Positions 1 through 11,594 of a stretch of DNA of 64,000 nucleotides are shown one piece after another (the stretch's first letter is position 1; every line of letters begins with the position of its first letter). The notes beneath the pieces are model-generated. The model had not been told where the DNA came from, did no database searches, and saw nothing but the letters and a program-made list of their open reading frames with translations. The position numbers and the translations under genes were made by a program. The DNA is from Paraphysoderma sedebokerense (lineage: Eukaryota; Blastocladiomycota; Physodermatomycetes; Physodermatales; Physodermataceae), in contig JAHLJZ010000043.1 of the NCBI GenBank assembly GCA_025602915.1, positions 1-64,000 of the forward strand, in the 5' to 3' direction.

Positions 1-203
1 GTTACATCTCCTACATTGCTTATACAATCAACTGATGTATCTAAATTATTAACAAACTTTATGTTTCACTAAAATTTAGTAGCCTTTACCAGTAACTGAG
101 TCAAAGTAACAAAGACGTCGTCGTATAACTTCCGAATCAATGATAACAACCTTCCTGCGAGGAACTCGCGATATCGATTAGCATGTTGCTGGTAATCTAG
201 CAT

Positions 204-839
204 TCAAGAGCAAGTAGTGTCGATTTTGTTGTTAACCGCATGTTCGCACAACTCCTGGTAATGTGCAACATCCTTCATTAGTGTCGAAACAACCTGATCG
301 TGACTCTTGATAAGACACCTCCTATCTTGCTTGACTATCTCTAGCTGCTTCTCTATACTCTTCATCTCGTTAGTTCGTTGTTCCAACTCGGCTACTAGCC
401 TCTCGATTTCTGCATCCTTGTTGACTGACGATCGCAAGAGGTCTTCGAATGAATTGTTTCTGCTATGTAGGGATTTCGCGAGATGGTTTATCATTACCGT
501 CTGAAACTGAGCCCACAAGACTAATTGTTCATTTTGGGACGTCAGAAGCGCATTTCTATTTCTCAATGAATCAATAAGTTCTTGTGATTCTTCTGATTCG
601 CCTTTCGAGGGGTACGATGAGACATTTGGGCATGATTCGAAATCTCGCGGGAGGATGACAGGAAGCAGGAGAGGGAGGAGAAGGTAAGCCAAGTATAGGA
701 TCAACATGTTTTTAGTGCAATTAAACAGATGAGTCAATATTGTATGCATGATTTCGTTGTGTGGTAAGAGACTCGTCACTGCTAATCCAGTGAAGATACC
801 GAAAAGGAGTCCATCGTGGGAGATACTTGTTGGGATCAT
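204..839 (-). CDS. hypothetical membrane-anchored coiled-coil protein
   Basis: A single-exon ORF of 211 residues. The N-terminal third is hydrophobic, with one segment around residues 10-26 and a stronger one around 44-63 that is rich in Leu, Ile and Pro. Residues 80-205 are charged and rich in Glu, Lys, Gln and Leu with heptad-like spacing, as in a coiled coil. The layout suggests a tail exposed to the cytosol from a membrane anchor. I recognise no family. The start is the first ATG of the frame (complement of 837-839). A spliced upstream exon cannot be excluded. That it is a gene is supported mainly by length and composition. Confidence 0.5.
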   Translation of the reverse strand: MIPTSISHDGLLFGIFTGLAVTSLLPHNEIMHTILTHLFNCTKNMLILYLAYLLLPLLLPVILPRDFESCPNVSSYPSKGESEESQELIDSLRNRNALLTSQNEQLVLWAQFQTVMINHLAKSLHSRNNSFEDLLRSSVNKDAEIERLVAELEQRTNEMKSIEKQLEIVKQDRRCLIKSHDQVVSTLMKDVAHYQELCEHAVNNKIDTTCS

Positions 840-1014
840 TCTGATGAATGTAGTAAAATCGAAAAACAGTAGTAGGGGTGGAAGATCAAATGGTTAGTGA
901 TGACAGAAATGTATATGGGTGGATTGTAGAGGGGTAAATGATTCTGAGGCAGGAGAGTTGGGGAACAGAGGGGGAATGCTACTCGTCCGAGCCAGAAAGG
1001 TCGTGATATGTGAC

Positions 1015-1079
1015 CAATTGCATACCCCCCAGTCGTGGCATATCATAAAATTATGCCACGACTGGGGGGTATCCAATTG
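1015..1079. repeat. 27-bp inverted repeat (hairpin) with 11-nt loop
   Basis: The left arm at 1015-1041 and the right arm at 1053-1079 are reverse complements over 27 positions with one mismatch. They enclose an A/T-rich loop at 1042-1052. Each arm carries a run of six C or G followed by AGTCGTGGCAT or its complement. The arms start and end with CAATTG. No protein-coding role is visible. It could be a structured RNA, a tiny non-autonomous element remnant, or a cruciform. Confidence 0.85.
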
Positions 1080-2064
1080 CGGCATTGTCAAATCCAGACT
1101 CGACTCTCGAGGGATCAGCAATGATTTCATCTAAACACATTTATTTAGTGGAACATCCTCTTCCGCGGAGAGAGTACAATGATGGAGAGAGTTACTGAGA
1201 GTTATGAGTGTGAACAATCATTGCACCTCAGTAGACATCTTAGACACTGCTGGTGTTTGTCTATAGTCTTCCAATACAAATTACAATCAACGGTGAATTT
1301 GAGGTTGATCATTTCACAATTCACAACAGCCAAATTCCAACAATTTCGAAGCCGAATGGTTGATCCGTCATTCCGTGTGAGACGATCTGAGAAGGGAATT
1401 TTCAGATGAACCCCAGTGCTCGGGCCACAGGATCTTCGCTGATTTGCCAATGCTGCATTTTGCAAGTGTGGTGTTACTCAACAAAGATTTTCAGGTGTTC
1501 ATGTTCTGATAATAATTATCACACAACTGGAAAATTTCAAAATTGTACGGCTGGGCGCTGAAAAAGTCTCACGCCTGTTCGAATTTCTGCAGGATGAGAG
1601 TGAAATCAGGATGCCCGATGCACGTCTTACCTTGACCGAGCAGAGTATTAACATTGTACATTGTCAGCTCAGTTGTGAAAATAATCGGAGAAGGCATAAT
1701 TCTAATCATTAATTTATTACTGGATTAATGTGTCACATCTATTGTTTTCATGTGCTCGAAATCGAACGCAATGTGTCACGTATCAGCTGGTGCTGAAAAT
1801 TGTGATGAATTATATCACCGGTTGAAGTAGCAGTTTGAGATCATCCCACTAGTTGGTAACGGATAAGAACAGGCACGCCCACTAATTCTTTCTCTGATAT
1901 GACGGATGCACCGACAGCCAGAGTGATGTTGCTAATATGTGAGTAACAATTAGTGGACAACGGGATCAATCGAATTGACTTTCCATTGGCATTCTGGAGC
2001 ACTTGCTAGAAAGAAGCCAAAAGGGGAAAGGGGGAACACCACGGTGCGGAGTGACGCGCAGACA

Positions 2065-2088
2065 GGGGGACGGGGCCCGGGACGGGGG
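2065..2088 (+). promoter_or_regulatory. G-quadruplex-like motif in a GC-rich island
   Basis: Four G runs of 5, 4, 3 and 5 bases are separated by loops of 2, 3 and 2 nt. They lie in a local GC-rich patch (about 2030-2110) about 300 bp upstream of the spliced gene starting at 2375. The pattern fits the usual G4 rule. A function in that promoter is inference only. Confidence 0.4.
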
Positions 2089-2374
2089 CCAATCGGCGGG
2101 CGGGAAATAAATTACAAAGCCGATTGTTTGGCCGGGACGCGTCGGGTCACGCGAACAGCCAAATGGGCAGATTCAGCTGACAAAGTTTGATGGAAATTAC
2201 GTGTTGACAATCTCCATTCAATCGGCCGCCCGCATTCCCTCATTCCCTGCACCACCGGATTTTCATTAATTGCCACTCCTTGCCACTTCCATCCCCGTTA
2301 AATTAGACTCTGCCCCCGCTAGACACACTTTCTGTACCCCCCTCTTTACTTTATTTTATGTCTATCTGATCACC

Positions 2375-3173
2375 ATGTTTGGTCTGCTGCTGAAGATTAT
2401 CTCTCCAATGTATGTTCCCTTCCTTTGCCCCACCCGGCTTCATCCCCTACCCTTGAACCTGCACACTAACTGAATATCCACTTATTCTCTCTATTTCTTC
2501 CGACTATCCAGCCTTGGTTCTGACGATCATCCAAATGAGTCTATGGTCTCCGCATTGCAAGACACTTTGGCTCAAAGAAAAAATTCAGTAGCAGGTGAGT
2601 ACAAAAAAAACCATTTTTCCGCTCCTCAAAAAAATCTGCGAGGGAATTGTATTCCTTCTCCGTTGTCTGTCCATCGTTGTCTATTCATTTATGGTAGACA
2701 ACGGGAATCCCTTGTTTATATTTTGCAATGTTTTATATACTTTTATTGGCTTCTCTATAGTTTCCCTGATGAGTTTTATTATATTTTGCCTTTCCCTGTT
2801 TACTTCTCACCCCACCTCGCCTGAAAACTGAATCTGAATCTGTCTTCGCCCATTTTAATTTGTAGCTCTACCTTCCAACCGAGTATCGCCAAATGTATCT
2901 TCCAATAACTCAACCAACTCTTCCAACTCTCGTTTACCCGACCTCCAGGTCACAATACCATCGTTTACCATTACCCCATCCCAACCCACATCTCCGATTT
3001 CGCCAATGTCCGTGGCTTCATCTCAATCCCACAAATCTCCTATACTATCCCCTGCATTATTATCGCCTATAACTGAAACCTGGGATTGGGAAGCTACAAC
3101 ATTGACCAGAGTAAAGTCAGCCCCAAACCTGTCCCAATATACCTTCCGGTTGACTCCATCCAATATTTTGTAG
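2375..3173 (+). CDS. small spliced Ser/Pro-rich hypothetical protein
   Basis: Three exons fit: 2375-2409, 2512-2594 and 2866-3173. They use GT-AG introns (GTATGT and GTGAGT donors) and keep one frame for 141 residues to a TAG stop. The N-terminus (MFGLLLKIISPI) is hydrophobic. The rest is low complexity, rich in Ser, Asn, Pro and Thr, and probably disordered, with a Trp-containing motif TETWDWE near the C-terminus. I recognise no family. An additional upstream exon is possible. The support is the frame-preserving donors and acceptors, so this is moderate. Confidence 0.45.
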
Positions 3174-4896
3174 AATTTAGATACAAACTTGATTAATGTG
3201 CTGGATCAAGTCACGATCAGTTTGATTCATGTCGAAAAAAGTGGCAAGCTTCCAGGAAGCCATGTTTATTTCATCATCTTCACCTTCCGTCTGCCTTTCT
3301 CAGCATCTTCGCGATCGTTTGCATACCCCTACGCTGGTCTCGCTTTCTATTGTAATCTACTTTCCTTTACTATGGATGTGAAAGGATACTACAGTAAAGT
3401 ACATCCTGTCGCAGATTGTAACATGTATGATACAAAACCTAATTCAAGACTTGAAATAACTCGTGGTAGTCTAGAACTCGGTCCCGAGTTACTGAGTTAC
3501 TTCATATAGTGGTTTAATATTGTAAAAGTTTTTTGTATATTATGTTTATTGTTGTTATACTGAATTAAAGCTGTGATCTGCTTTAAATGTTTTGTTCATG
3601 TTCTATGTCTCTTTTTGCTTGCTCACTTTATCATCGGCAAATGAGGAAATTACAGACTACTTCTGGATCGAGATCCGCAAGTACCTTGGGAAATCTGGGG
3701 GGCTCCGATCATTCGGCTGATCGGCCAACGGAAATGTCGATAGAGAGAAAAACGAGATCGCGAAAGCCCCAACATATCAAATTATCAATGACATCATCTA
3801 CTACCAACTGTATACAGATGTAGCAGTCTGTAGATGTCAACGGAAGAATCTGTACAGAGTGCTCTCAGATCTTTCTAAGTCTAACGTCCCAACTTACGAA
3901 CGGAAATCATTTCGAAAATAGTGTGGATTGGATTTAACTACATGCGGCTAATGATGAATCATAGTTCACTTATATCTTGTGATTTTCTTCAGGCAGTCGA
4001 TGATGATTTTTAATACCAGTAATAATTGAAACGGACGAAAGATAAGTTCCCACCTATTCTAGTTTGAGGACGGCCTGGCCTGAAAACAGAATCCCAAATG
4101 CATAGAATTGGCGGACCAAAGGCGCGGGTTCCGATCCCAAAGCCAGAACGCGGGACTCTATCCATCCGCAAGGAGAAGGATAATATTTTCAACAGACTGG
4201 TTGTCCTTGTGCAATGACAGCCGTACTATTGACAATTTGGCTTGATGTAACTCAAAATTTTACTTTAATATATAGATTAGAATGATCAACTGGGTAGAAA
4301 GACCTGACTCTCCACGCCAACTTACAAGTACGTGTAATATTAATATCAAGCTCTTGGTTGTCGGAAACTAAACACAAGCCTCATAAATCCCAGAACGCCT
4401 TCTTGTGAATATGAAATTATTAAGTGAGCGCAATTTATATATATAAACGTCATAGTGTTTCTGTTGCTGGGGTGGGTGGATTGATTCAGTTGAAGGAACT
4501 AGATTTCTTCCTGTCGACAACTTTCGTCCAGAGTAAGAGAATAATCAAGCGATTAAAGTGTTGACATAGTGGAATTGACGTGGCCACAGATATATCGATA
4601 TATAGCATTACCATCTTCGGTATCCGTGATCCGTGATATCATTTCAGACTTGCTGCACACGGATGAGGGTTGCACGCGATTGTATCAGAAACGGAGGTTC
4701 TTTTCCAAAGTGCGTATATTCTCAGAAGGGAGAAATCAATACAACGTACCACAATAGAGAAGACGCTTTACTTTTGTCAATGATATCTCCTGTATGCCCT
4801 GGTTTGATCCCTCGTCTACGTTGGATTTATTGTGCAGAGGAAGAATGCAAAGGGATTGGTCTCAGATCATTAAATGCACGTGACTCCTTCAGCCAC
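3174..4896. other. long intergenic region upstream of the CAP-Gly gene
   Basis: About 1.7 kb without a gene I can support. A short alternating TATATATA stretch lies near 4437. The last 20 bases before the duplication breakpoint hold a CACGTG box (4877-4882). Confidence 0.5.
4877..4882. promoter_or_regulatory. CACGTG E-box at left edge of the duplication
   Basis: A GCACGTGACT sequence lies about 100 bp upstream of the CAP-Gly start codon and 14 bp before the duplicated unit begins. CACGTG is the core bound by Cbf1/USF-type bHLH factors. The element sits outside the repeat, so only copy A of the downstream gene keeps it. Confidence 0.45.
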
Positions 4897-4980
4897 AGTT
4901 TGGAGTTCGCGAGGGAATCTATTTTGGGCGGGTCGCCTTGCATCCAGAGCCCACATTATCCATACTGATATCTCGACGGA

Positions 4981-7900
4981 ATGGCAGAATTGCAAGCCGG
5001 CGATAGGGTCTTTGTCACGGCCACCGGTCAGTCCGGCATCCTAAGGTATATTGGCTGGACGAAATTCAGGGACGGCATTTGGGCAGGCATTGAACTCGAC
5101 TCAATTGGGACAGGCAAAAATGATGGATCTGTTAATGGGTACGAATGTTAATTCTTGTAACTTCATCTTGCGTCTTCGTTATTACATATCGAAAGGGGGA
5201 CTCTTGTTGGAGGAGTTTGTGTTGCTGATCGAAGTTTTTAACTGTTTCATATATTCCTGGCGATTTTCTCTGCATACAGAATTCGATATTTTCGATGTCA
5301 ACCAAGAACTGGCTTATTCATTGCTGCAGACAAAGTTATAAAGCTAGATTCATCAGAAGAAACAGAACTCGCTTCATATAATCATAATAGATCGACTCGT
5401 TCTACCTTCTCTGTAGCATCTACTAGTGATTATGAATCCGTAGCGGGGTCAATTTCCAATTCCCCATCTAAAATTCGTTATCAGTCCGCCTCGCCGACTA
5501 GTAAGCTTACAAGGGCTAATTCGTCAAGTACTGTTGGCTCGAGTGTATCATCGAGGCCCATGTCTCCGTCATCTCTCTCTTCATCAAGAATGTCTAGCCC
5601 GAGGGTTCGTCCGTCGAGTGTAATAGGGACACCGAAAACGGGTTCGGGAACCTCGAAATCTCGTCTTCGGCAGTTTCAAACTCCTTCTACAGCAGCATCT
5701 CGTATGTCTAAAACGCCATCAACGCCACCGAGCACTCCTCCAACGGTTATCAAAACGAATAAGCGGATATCGATGCAACCGGTCCCTCAACTCCCCCCTC
5801 AACCGACTCCACATTCCCAATCCGTTGCTCATTCCAAAACTGCGATACCACCTCCAGATTCCCGTCTTCTATTCTCTCCAGAGACATCTCCAACACGCAC
5901 AAACTTCTCGGATGCTGTCATACCGTCAGTTTTGTCACCTATCGATTTTGATCCCCATTCTCGTAATATGTCTACTGCCTCTTCAGTCATGTCCCCGTAT
6001 ACGAGCAATCAGGAAGACTTCTTGCGCCAAATTCAAAATCTTCAGACTCGTGCTGAAACGTTAGAAAATGAGAATAAAGTTTTGAAACTCGAGATATCTC
6101 AGAATAAAGCACAGGTTGAAGTAGCCAAACTCGTTCAAAACGATTTTCTAGACCGTGCCTCCAATGAACCTCCCGCCACATCCGAAGCCGACGAATCCAA
6201 AATTACCAACCTTACCAACGAAATCAATGAGCTCAAATCACAAAATGATGAAATTTTGAAAAGAAACACTACTCTCAATGACGAGCTTGCCTCACTCAGG
6301 ACTCAGTTTGATCTAGCTACGTCTTCGGAATCGTTGTTAAAGAAACAAGTCACAGAATTGACGAATGTGCTGGAAAATTCCGTAAAGAAATCCGCTCTAC
6401 AAATTGATGCCAAAGATCGTGAAATCTCGGGATTGCGTGATACCATCAACGAAAAGACAGATCAATTAGCACGATTGCAGATTGAATTGTCTAAACGCAA
6501 TGTACTTGAACGTGATATCGATGATATTGAGAAAGTTGTGGTGGGAGTAGAGAGCGAATTGGATAGACGCGGAGAACGAATACTACAATTGGAGAGTATT
6601 CTTAGAGAAAGGGAAGGAGAGCTAAGTGTTGCCGGAAACAAAGCTGAAGAGTTAGAGAAAGAGAATCTGGATGTCAAGAAACAGTTGAAAGAGGCTAATG
6701 ATGAATTGAGCCACTTAAAACGCTCTCTGGAAGAGGTAAAAGAAAAGGCTCAGATCTCTGCTAGTGATTCCGAGAAGTACATCACTGAGTTAGAACAGTT
6801 ACGAGAAACTATTTCCGCTCAAGAAATAACAGTCGGCGAATTGAATTCGGAACTCGGTGTCAAGAGTGAATCAGTAGTGGAGCTACAGTCGACAATCAAA
6901 TCACTACAATCATCAGTCTTGGAATTGGAGGGTCTCGTAGAAACGAAGGATCAATCGATTGTGGAGTTGCAAACTAGATTGGATTCCGTTCTGACCGATC
7001 TTGATGGCCAGAAGAAGGAGCATGAGACGTCGATACAAGAAAGTGAACGGCTGACTTCTCAGATTAAAGATCTTGAGCAATCAGTCATTGAAAAGTCGAA
7101 TGAATTAGAGTTGAAATCAAAGGAATCGGATGAATCCATTGGATTGAAGGACTCGGAGATTTCGTCACTACAAAGTCAAATGGCGCAATTACGGTCAGAG
7201 CTTGAAGACTTAGTACGAGAAAAGGAATCTCTGCAAGAGGTGTTAAATGAGAAAGAAGAGGCTCTGAAGGATATGGATGCTCGGTTTAACTCATTGCAAA
7301 CTTCATCGACGTCCGCCAACCAGGAAATAGAAAGTAAATTGTTGGAGTTACAAGCTCATATTACGGAGAAAGAAGAAAAGGTTGACTTGTTGACAGGCGA
7401 ACTCAGTACGCTCTCTCAATCCTATGAACAAGCCGTATCAGATCGCGATCGTATGTCATCCGACATCAAATCAATTTCTGATAAACTCGCCGATACAGAA
7501 CAAGAATTGTCAACCGCTCTATCAAAATTGAGCGCAACTGAACAATCCTACAACGATCAATCCCAGCAATTCAATACCACAAAAGCTGATCTGGAATCTA
7601 AACTCATTGTTATCTCATCCCTCGAGTCGACGATTTCAATTCAAACATCTAAAATTACAGCCCTGCAACAATCTCTCGAAGAAAGAGTTAAATCTTTGAA
7701 CGAACTTTCCGCGTCTTTAGACCAATCTGATTCGGATTCCACTATTCTAACCCTCCAGCAACGAGTATCAAGCTTAGAAAGAGATGTCCAGTCCAAACTC
7801 GGTTTGATTGAGTCACTCCAAAGTCAAATCAACGAACAATCTGACTCGATATTGAATTACGAGAATCAGATACAGAATCAGTCTATTCAATTCCGAAAAC

Positions 7901-8988
7901 TTGAACAGTCTAATACATTAAAGCAGAACCAAATTCTTGACTTGGAAAACGAACTTTCCACGATTACCACGACTAACTCATCATTAGAACGACAGCTCTC
8001 CGAGAAGACACGCAACATTGAATCTCAACTCTCAAAACTTCAAGACCTCCAAGCTTCTCTTTCTGAGCTTCATGGTCTAAAAGCGTCAACTTCATTCCTC
8101 GAATCCGAAAATCAATCATTAAAATCTCAACTTCACAACGTCGAATCAGAGCTAGCAAAATTGAAGTCGAACGAAACTGAATTATCGCATGTACTGGAAC
8201 ACAACAAAACTTTGCAGTCACAACTCGACCATTCCCAGACTTTACTTTCAAACTTGCAATCTCAGTTATCAGATTATACCACCGTCCTCCAAACTTCGTC
8301 TCAACAGAAATCAACTATTTCTTCACTTCAATCCGATCTTTTGTCGTTGCAATCTCAACTGGATTCAATTTCTGCACAATTAAACGAGAAGGACTCGCTC
8401 GTTAAGAATTTATCAACGCAGTTAGAGGAAAAGACTAAAGAGGTTGAAAAATTGAATGAAAAGATCAAAGCATTGAAGAAAGATAGGCGAGAAACTATCA
8501 GCAGTTACATGGAAAGCATCGATACATTGATGTACGATTTTTCAGAACTTCAAAGCAAGTACGAAGAAGTCAACAAGAGAGTATCAACTCATGGAAGCGA
8601 TTGTCTCTCCCCCGACGGTACCCAAAACGTCTTGGAAGATTTGAGTCAAAGGAGAAGTATAACCCAGGAAGAAGTCGCCATTGCGAATGCCGAGTTCAGA
8701 CGTAGCAACAGAAATTCAATGGAGAAAAGATCAAGTTGGAATGAAACGAATGAAAAAAGAATGTCAAGGCAAGGTAACAGACATGCTGTGATTTTAGGTG
8801 ACCAAATCGTCGGAAATAGAATGACAATCGGCAGTGCTAGCAACAGATCATCGCTTAGTAGTGCAAATGGGGACAAAAGGTTGTCGTTTTTAAATATTGC
8901 GACTCGGGATGATGATGGCGAGGATGAAGTCGAAAATGGGGATGAAACAGAAGCGGAGAATACTGCAGGGAATAATTCAGAACTTTAA
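4981..8988 (+). CDS. CLIP-like CAP-Gly coiled-coil protein (copy A)
   Basis: Two exons, 4981-5138 and 5280-8988, give 1288 residues. The 141-bp intron has a GTACGA donor. The first 80 residues form a complete CAP-Gly domain with the GKNDGSVNG motif followed by IRYFRC across the splice, the surface that binds EEY/F tails of tubulin and EB proteins. Residues 90-300 are Ser/Pro/Thr-rich, then a very long coiled coil runs to about residue 1150, then an acidic tail ending in NSEL. The layout fits microtubule plus-end proteins such as CLIP-170/Tip1 or dynactin p150-type Ssm4. I see no C-terminal CCHC zinc knuckle and no terminal EEY, so the exact subfamily is open. An AATAAA lies at 9119. Copy A keeps the unduplicated upstream region. 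Confidence 0.9.
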
Positions 8989-9712
8989 AGTTTTGATGAT
9001 TCTAGAATGCTAGAATTTGTATTTTTAAATTAGTTGTTTCTTGTGCGATATAGTCATGTTGTGTATAGTCAATGATACATGTAGTTTATCCTTAATCCTT
9101 AGATATCATTAATTTTGGAATAAAGTACAGAGAATTGAATAATTCTGGCATAGGTTGACATGAATTAGCCCAGTGAGCTAACAATGTTCGTGTCCGATAA
9201 ACTAGTACATTCAATAGCAATACGCGACAGAGGAACGGATCATCAGTGCCTAGTTGTATATGAATTACGGATGTATAAAAGTATCCGCAAGGATTCAAAT
9301 CATCTAACTTTTTAACCGCAATGCACATCATATCGATGCCGCAAATATGGATATGAGTTTCTCCCCCAGAGTAGTCAATCCTTCGATTCATTCCCTCACA
9401 GTATCAGTAAGATGAGGTTGAATTTCCTAACTGAATGTACGATGTGAAACATCCATATGGTATACATTGCGGTTGAAAAAATGAAACTATCCTGTTTCGT
9501 CAGAGATACTTCATATTAGTCCCCATTTTTCAGAATTCCATGTAATCAGACAGAGGACGACAGATAATCAGTAAAGGACCCTGTCCTTGTCGACTGATCA
9601 CGCGTTTCTAAACAAAAACCCATCTTGGCATGAACGCAAGGGGCACCGCAGTGGTGTTACATTCCTACCGATAAGATTATATTTCCGTTTTCATTTCTAT
9701 ATTATTGTTCCA
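8989..9712. other. intergenic region, 3' of CAP-Gly gene and 5' of carrier gene
   Basis: Contains the AATAAA at 9119 and the upstream region of the carrier gene. A 99-residue minus-strand frame (9092-9391) has no recognisable family or splice context and is not called. The identical spacer recurs at 21410-22133. Confidence 0.5.
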
Positions 9713-11059
9713 ATGGCTCCACATATTGAGTCAGATTCAAAGAAAAAAGTATCCGCAACAGCTCGTGTCATTGGTAGCGCCACATCTGGGTTTCTGGAAC
9801 TCATTTGCTTCCATCCCGTCGACACGATTGCGAAGAGACTGATGAGTTATCAGGGAAAGGTAAGGCGTTAGTGAGTTTTGTGGAGGGGAAATGATATTGA
9901 GACGTCTGTTATTATATCGTACTCTTCGTTCTGACGGCATTGCTTTTTTTTCTCCTTGGCACAATTGAACAAACGTCAATGTAACGCCACCTTGCTTTCC
10001 CCTCACCCCGCCTTGCGAACATAAATTTGCGACTGCGCCATCAATTTTGAATACATTTGATTCACATGAATCCTTGTATCACCTCAATAGATTGTTCAAC
10101 CTAACGCAACTCTCTCTGCATCCCTCACTCAAGCATCTAAGGTCGTCTTCAAAGATGCTTACTCGGCAACATTTTTTCAACGATACTTGTCTTTATTCCC
10201 TGGTTTGGGTTTTGCTGCTGGATATAAAGTTCTGCAGCGAGTGTATAAATTCGGTGGACAGCCGTTCGTGAAAGATTATTTAAAAGCGCGACATAACGAT
10301 ACTTTCAAATCCCTATTTGGAGAAAAGAACGCTAGGATGTGGATGGAAGCGACTGCTGGAAGGTATAATTTGGAGATTATCTCTGTTTTCTGGGTTCAGT
10401 TCGATTTTTGAGAGAACAATTTATTGATGAGCTCTCTTTTTTGCTTGCTTTGTTATGAATAGTATTGTCGGTGTTGGTGAGATTGTCCTTCTTCCGCTTG
10501 ATGTCCTCAAGATCAAATCACAGACGAATCCAGAGACACTAAAAGGAAGAGGTCTACTTAATTTATTGAAAGACTGGAGAGAACTCTATAGGTGTGTTTT
10601 CTTTGTGTCACCGTTCTACCGTTTCAATCAGAACAGCTTATCCGATAACACTACAATTCTATTTTGATTAATAGAGGAGCTGGTTGGACCGCCGCTCGTA
10701 ACGCACCTGGTTCGTTTGCACTTTTCGGGGGCAACTCTTTCGCCAAACAGTACATTTTCCATCTCGACGAAAAAACCAAACCCACACTTTTCCAAACTTT
10801 CGTTTCATCTATCGTTGGATCCATCGCATCTATCACCATCTCTGCTCCTCTGGACGTAGTTAAAACTAGAATTCAAAATAGGCCATTCGATTCACCCGAG
10901 AGTGGAGCACAAATTGTACGAAATATGATTCGAAATGAGGGATTTGGTGCATTCTTCAAAGGATTGACGCCAAAAGTTGGCATTGTTGGACCGAAATTGA
11001 TTTTCAGTTTCACCGTAGCTCAACAGATGATTATGATACTGCACGAGAAGTTTGATTAA
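9713..11059 (+). CDS. GGC1: mitochondrial GTP/GDP carrier (Ggc1/Yhm1 type, copy A)
   Basis: Four exons, 9713-9859, 10091-10362, 10463-10591 and 10675-11059, give 310 residues, the usual size for a mitochondrial carrier. Three repeats each carry the PX(D/E)XX(K/R) signature: HPVDTIAKR, LPLDVLKIK and APLDVVKTR. The match to yeast Ggc1 is close throughout, for example FPGLGFAAGYKVLQRVYK, LFGEKNAR and GWTAARNAPGSFALFGGN. The protein should exchange GTP for GDP across the inner mitochondrial membrane, feeding matrix GTP pools and affecting iron homeostasis. The start MAPHIESDSKKK fits the family's short matrix-free N-terminus. An AATAAA follows at 11154. Confidence 0.93.
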
Positions 11060-11594
11060 CTTTGTCATATATCATTTCGGTGTTAGTGGCACCCGTTGCA
11101 ATATTGAGAATTGTTACTGCGCATGGACATCTTTTTATGTAATAATTGCTATTAATAAATCTACGTTAACCTGTAGTCATGTGACCATAACGCTATACTG
11201 TCAGTGATGAATCACTCGAATAGATGACCATACAGATCACTCCTTGCACCCTGCTATAAGTTGGCTTATTTTCTCTTTTCCATGAGTGAGACGGTTTTCA
11301 GACATGTATTGAGCACAGCAGCAGAGATGCGCTGACGTGTTGCGGTTTAATCCTGCAGATGAAATCAGATTAATGGAAACCGAAATATATATCACATTGA
11401 TGCGCAAATATGGCATGCTTTTTTTGTGCTCATAATTTGGACTCGACATTTTATGTGCCAATCAGCGATGGTGAACCGGTGAACCGGTGAATCAATAACA
11501 CGAACATCCGTAGCCCAAAAAAAAATTTATTCACAAGAACTATATCTTTCAACATATATCAATACACAAAAGCGATCATCATACCCACAAATCC
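11060..11594. other. intergenic region between carrier and SUMO-ligase genes
   Basis: Holds the carrier 3' region and the promoter of the next gene. A short tandem repeat of GGTGAACC (about 2.75 units) sits at 11470-11491, followed by an A-run. No gene is supported. The same spacer recurs at 23481-24015. Confidence 0.45.

Larger units (their letters stand above)
840..2374. other. gene-poor intergenic region
   Basis: No convincing gene here. The short frames are not supported by composition or splice sites. The stretch holds a long hairpin at 1015-1079 and a G-rich island around 1990-2190 upstream of the small spliced gene. Confidence 0.5.

Noticed and set aside
1975-2190. 71-residue Gly/Arg-rich frame in the GC island
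   Set aside because: Product of the G-rich composition; no homology pattern and no splice sites leading into the next gene.
4129-4160. Sequence resembling a tRNA T-arm
   Set aside because: No acceptor stem, D-arm or anticodon arm at the right distances on either strand.
9092-9391. 99-residue minus-strand frame after the CAP-Gly gene
   Set aside because: No recognisable motif, no splice partner, and it overlaps the 3' region with the AATAAA of the plus-strand gene. The copy at 21513-21812 adds nothing because the whole unit is duplicated.
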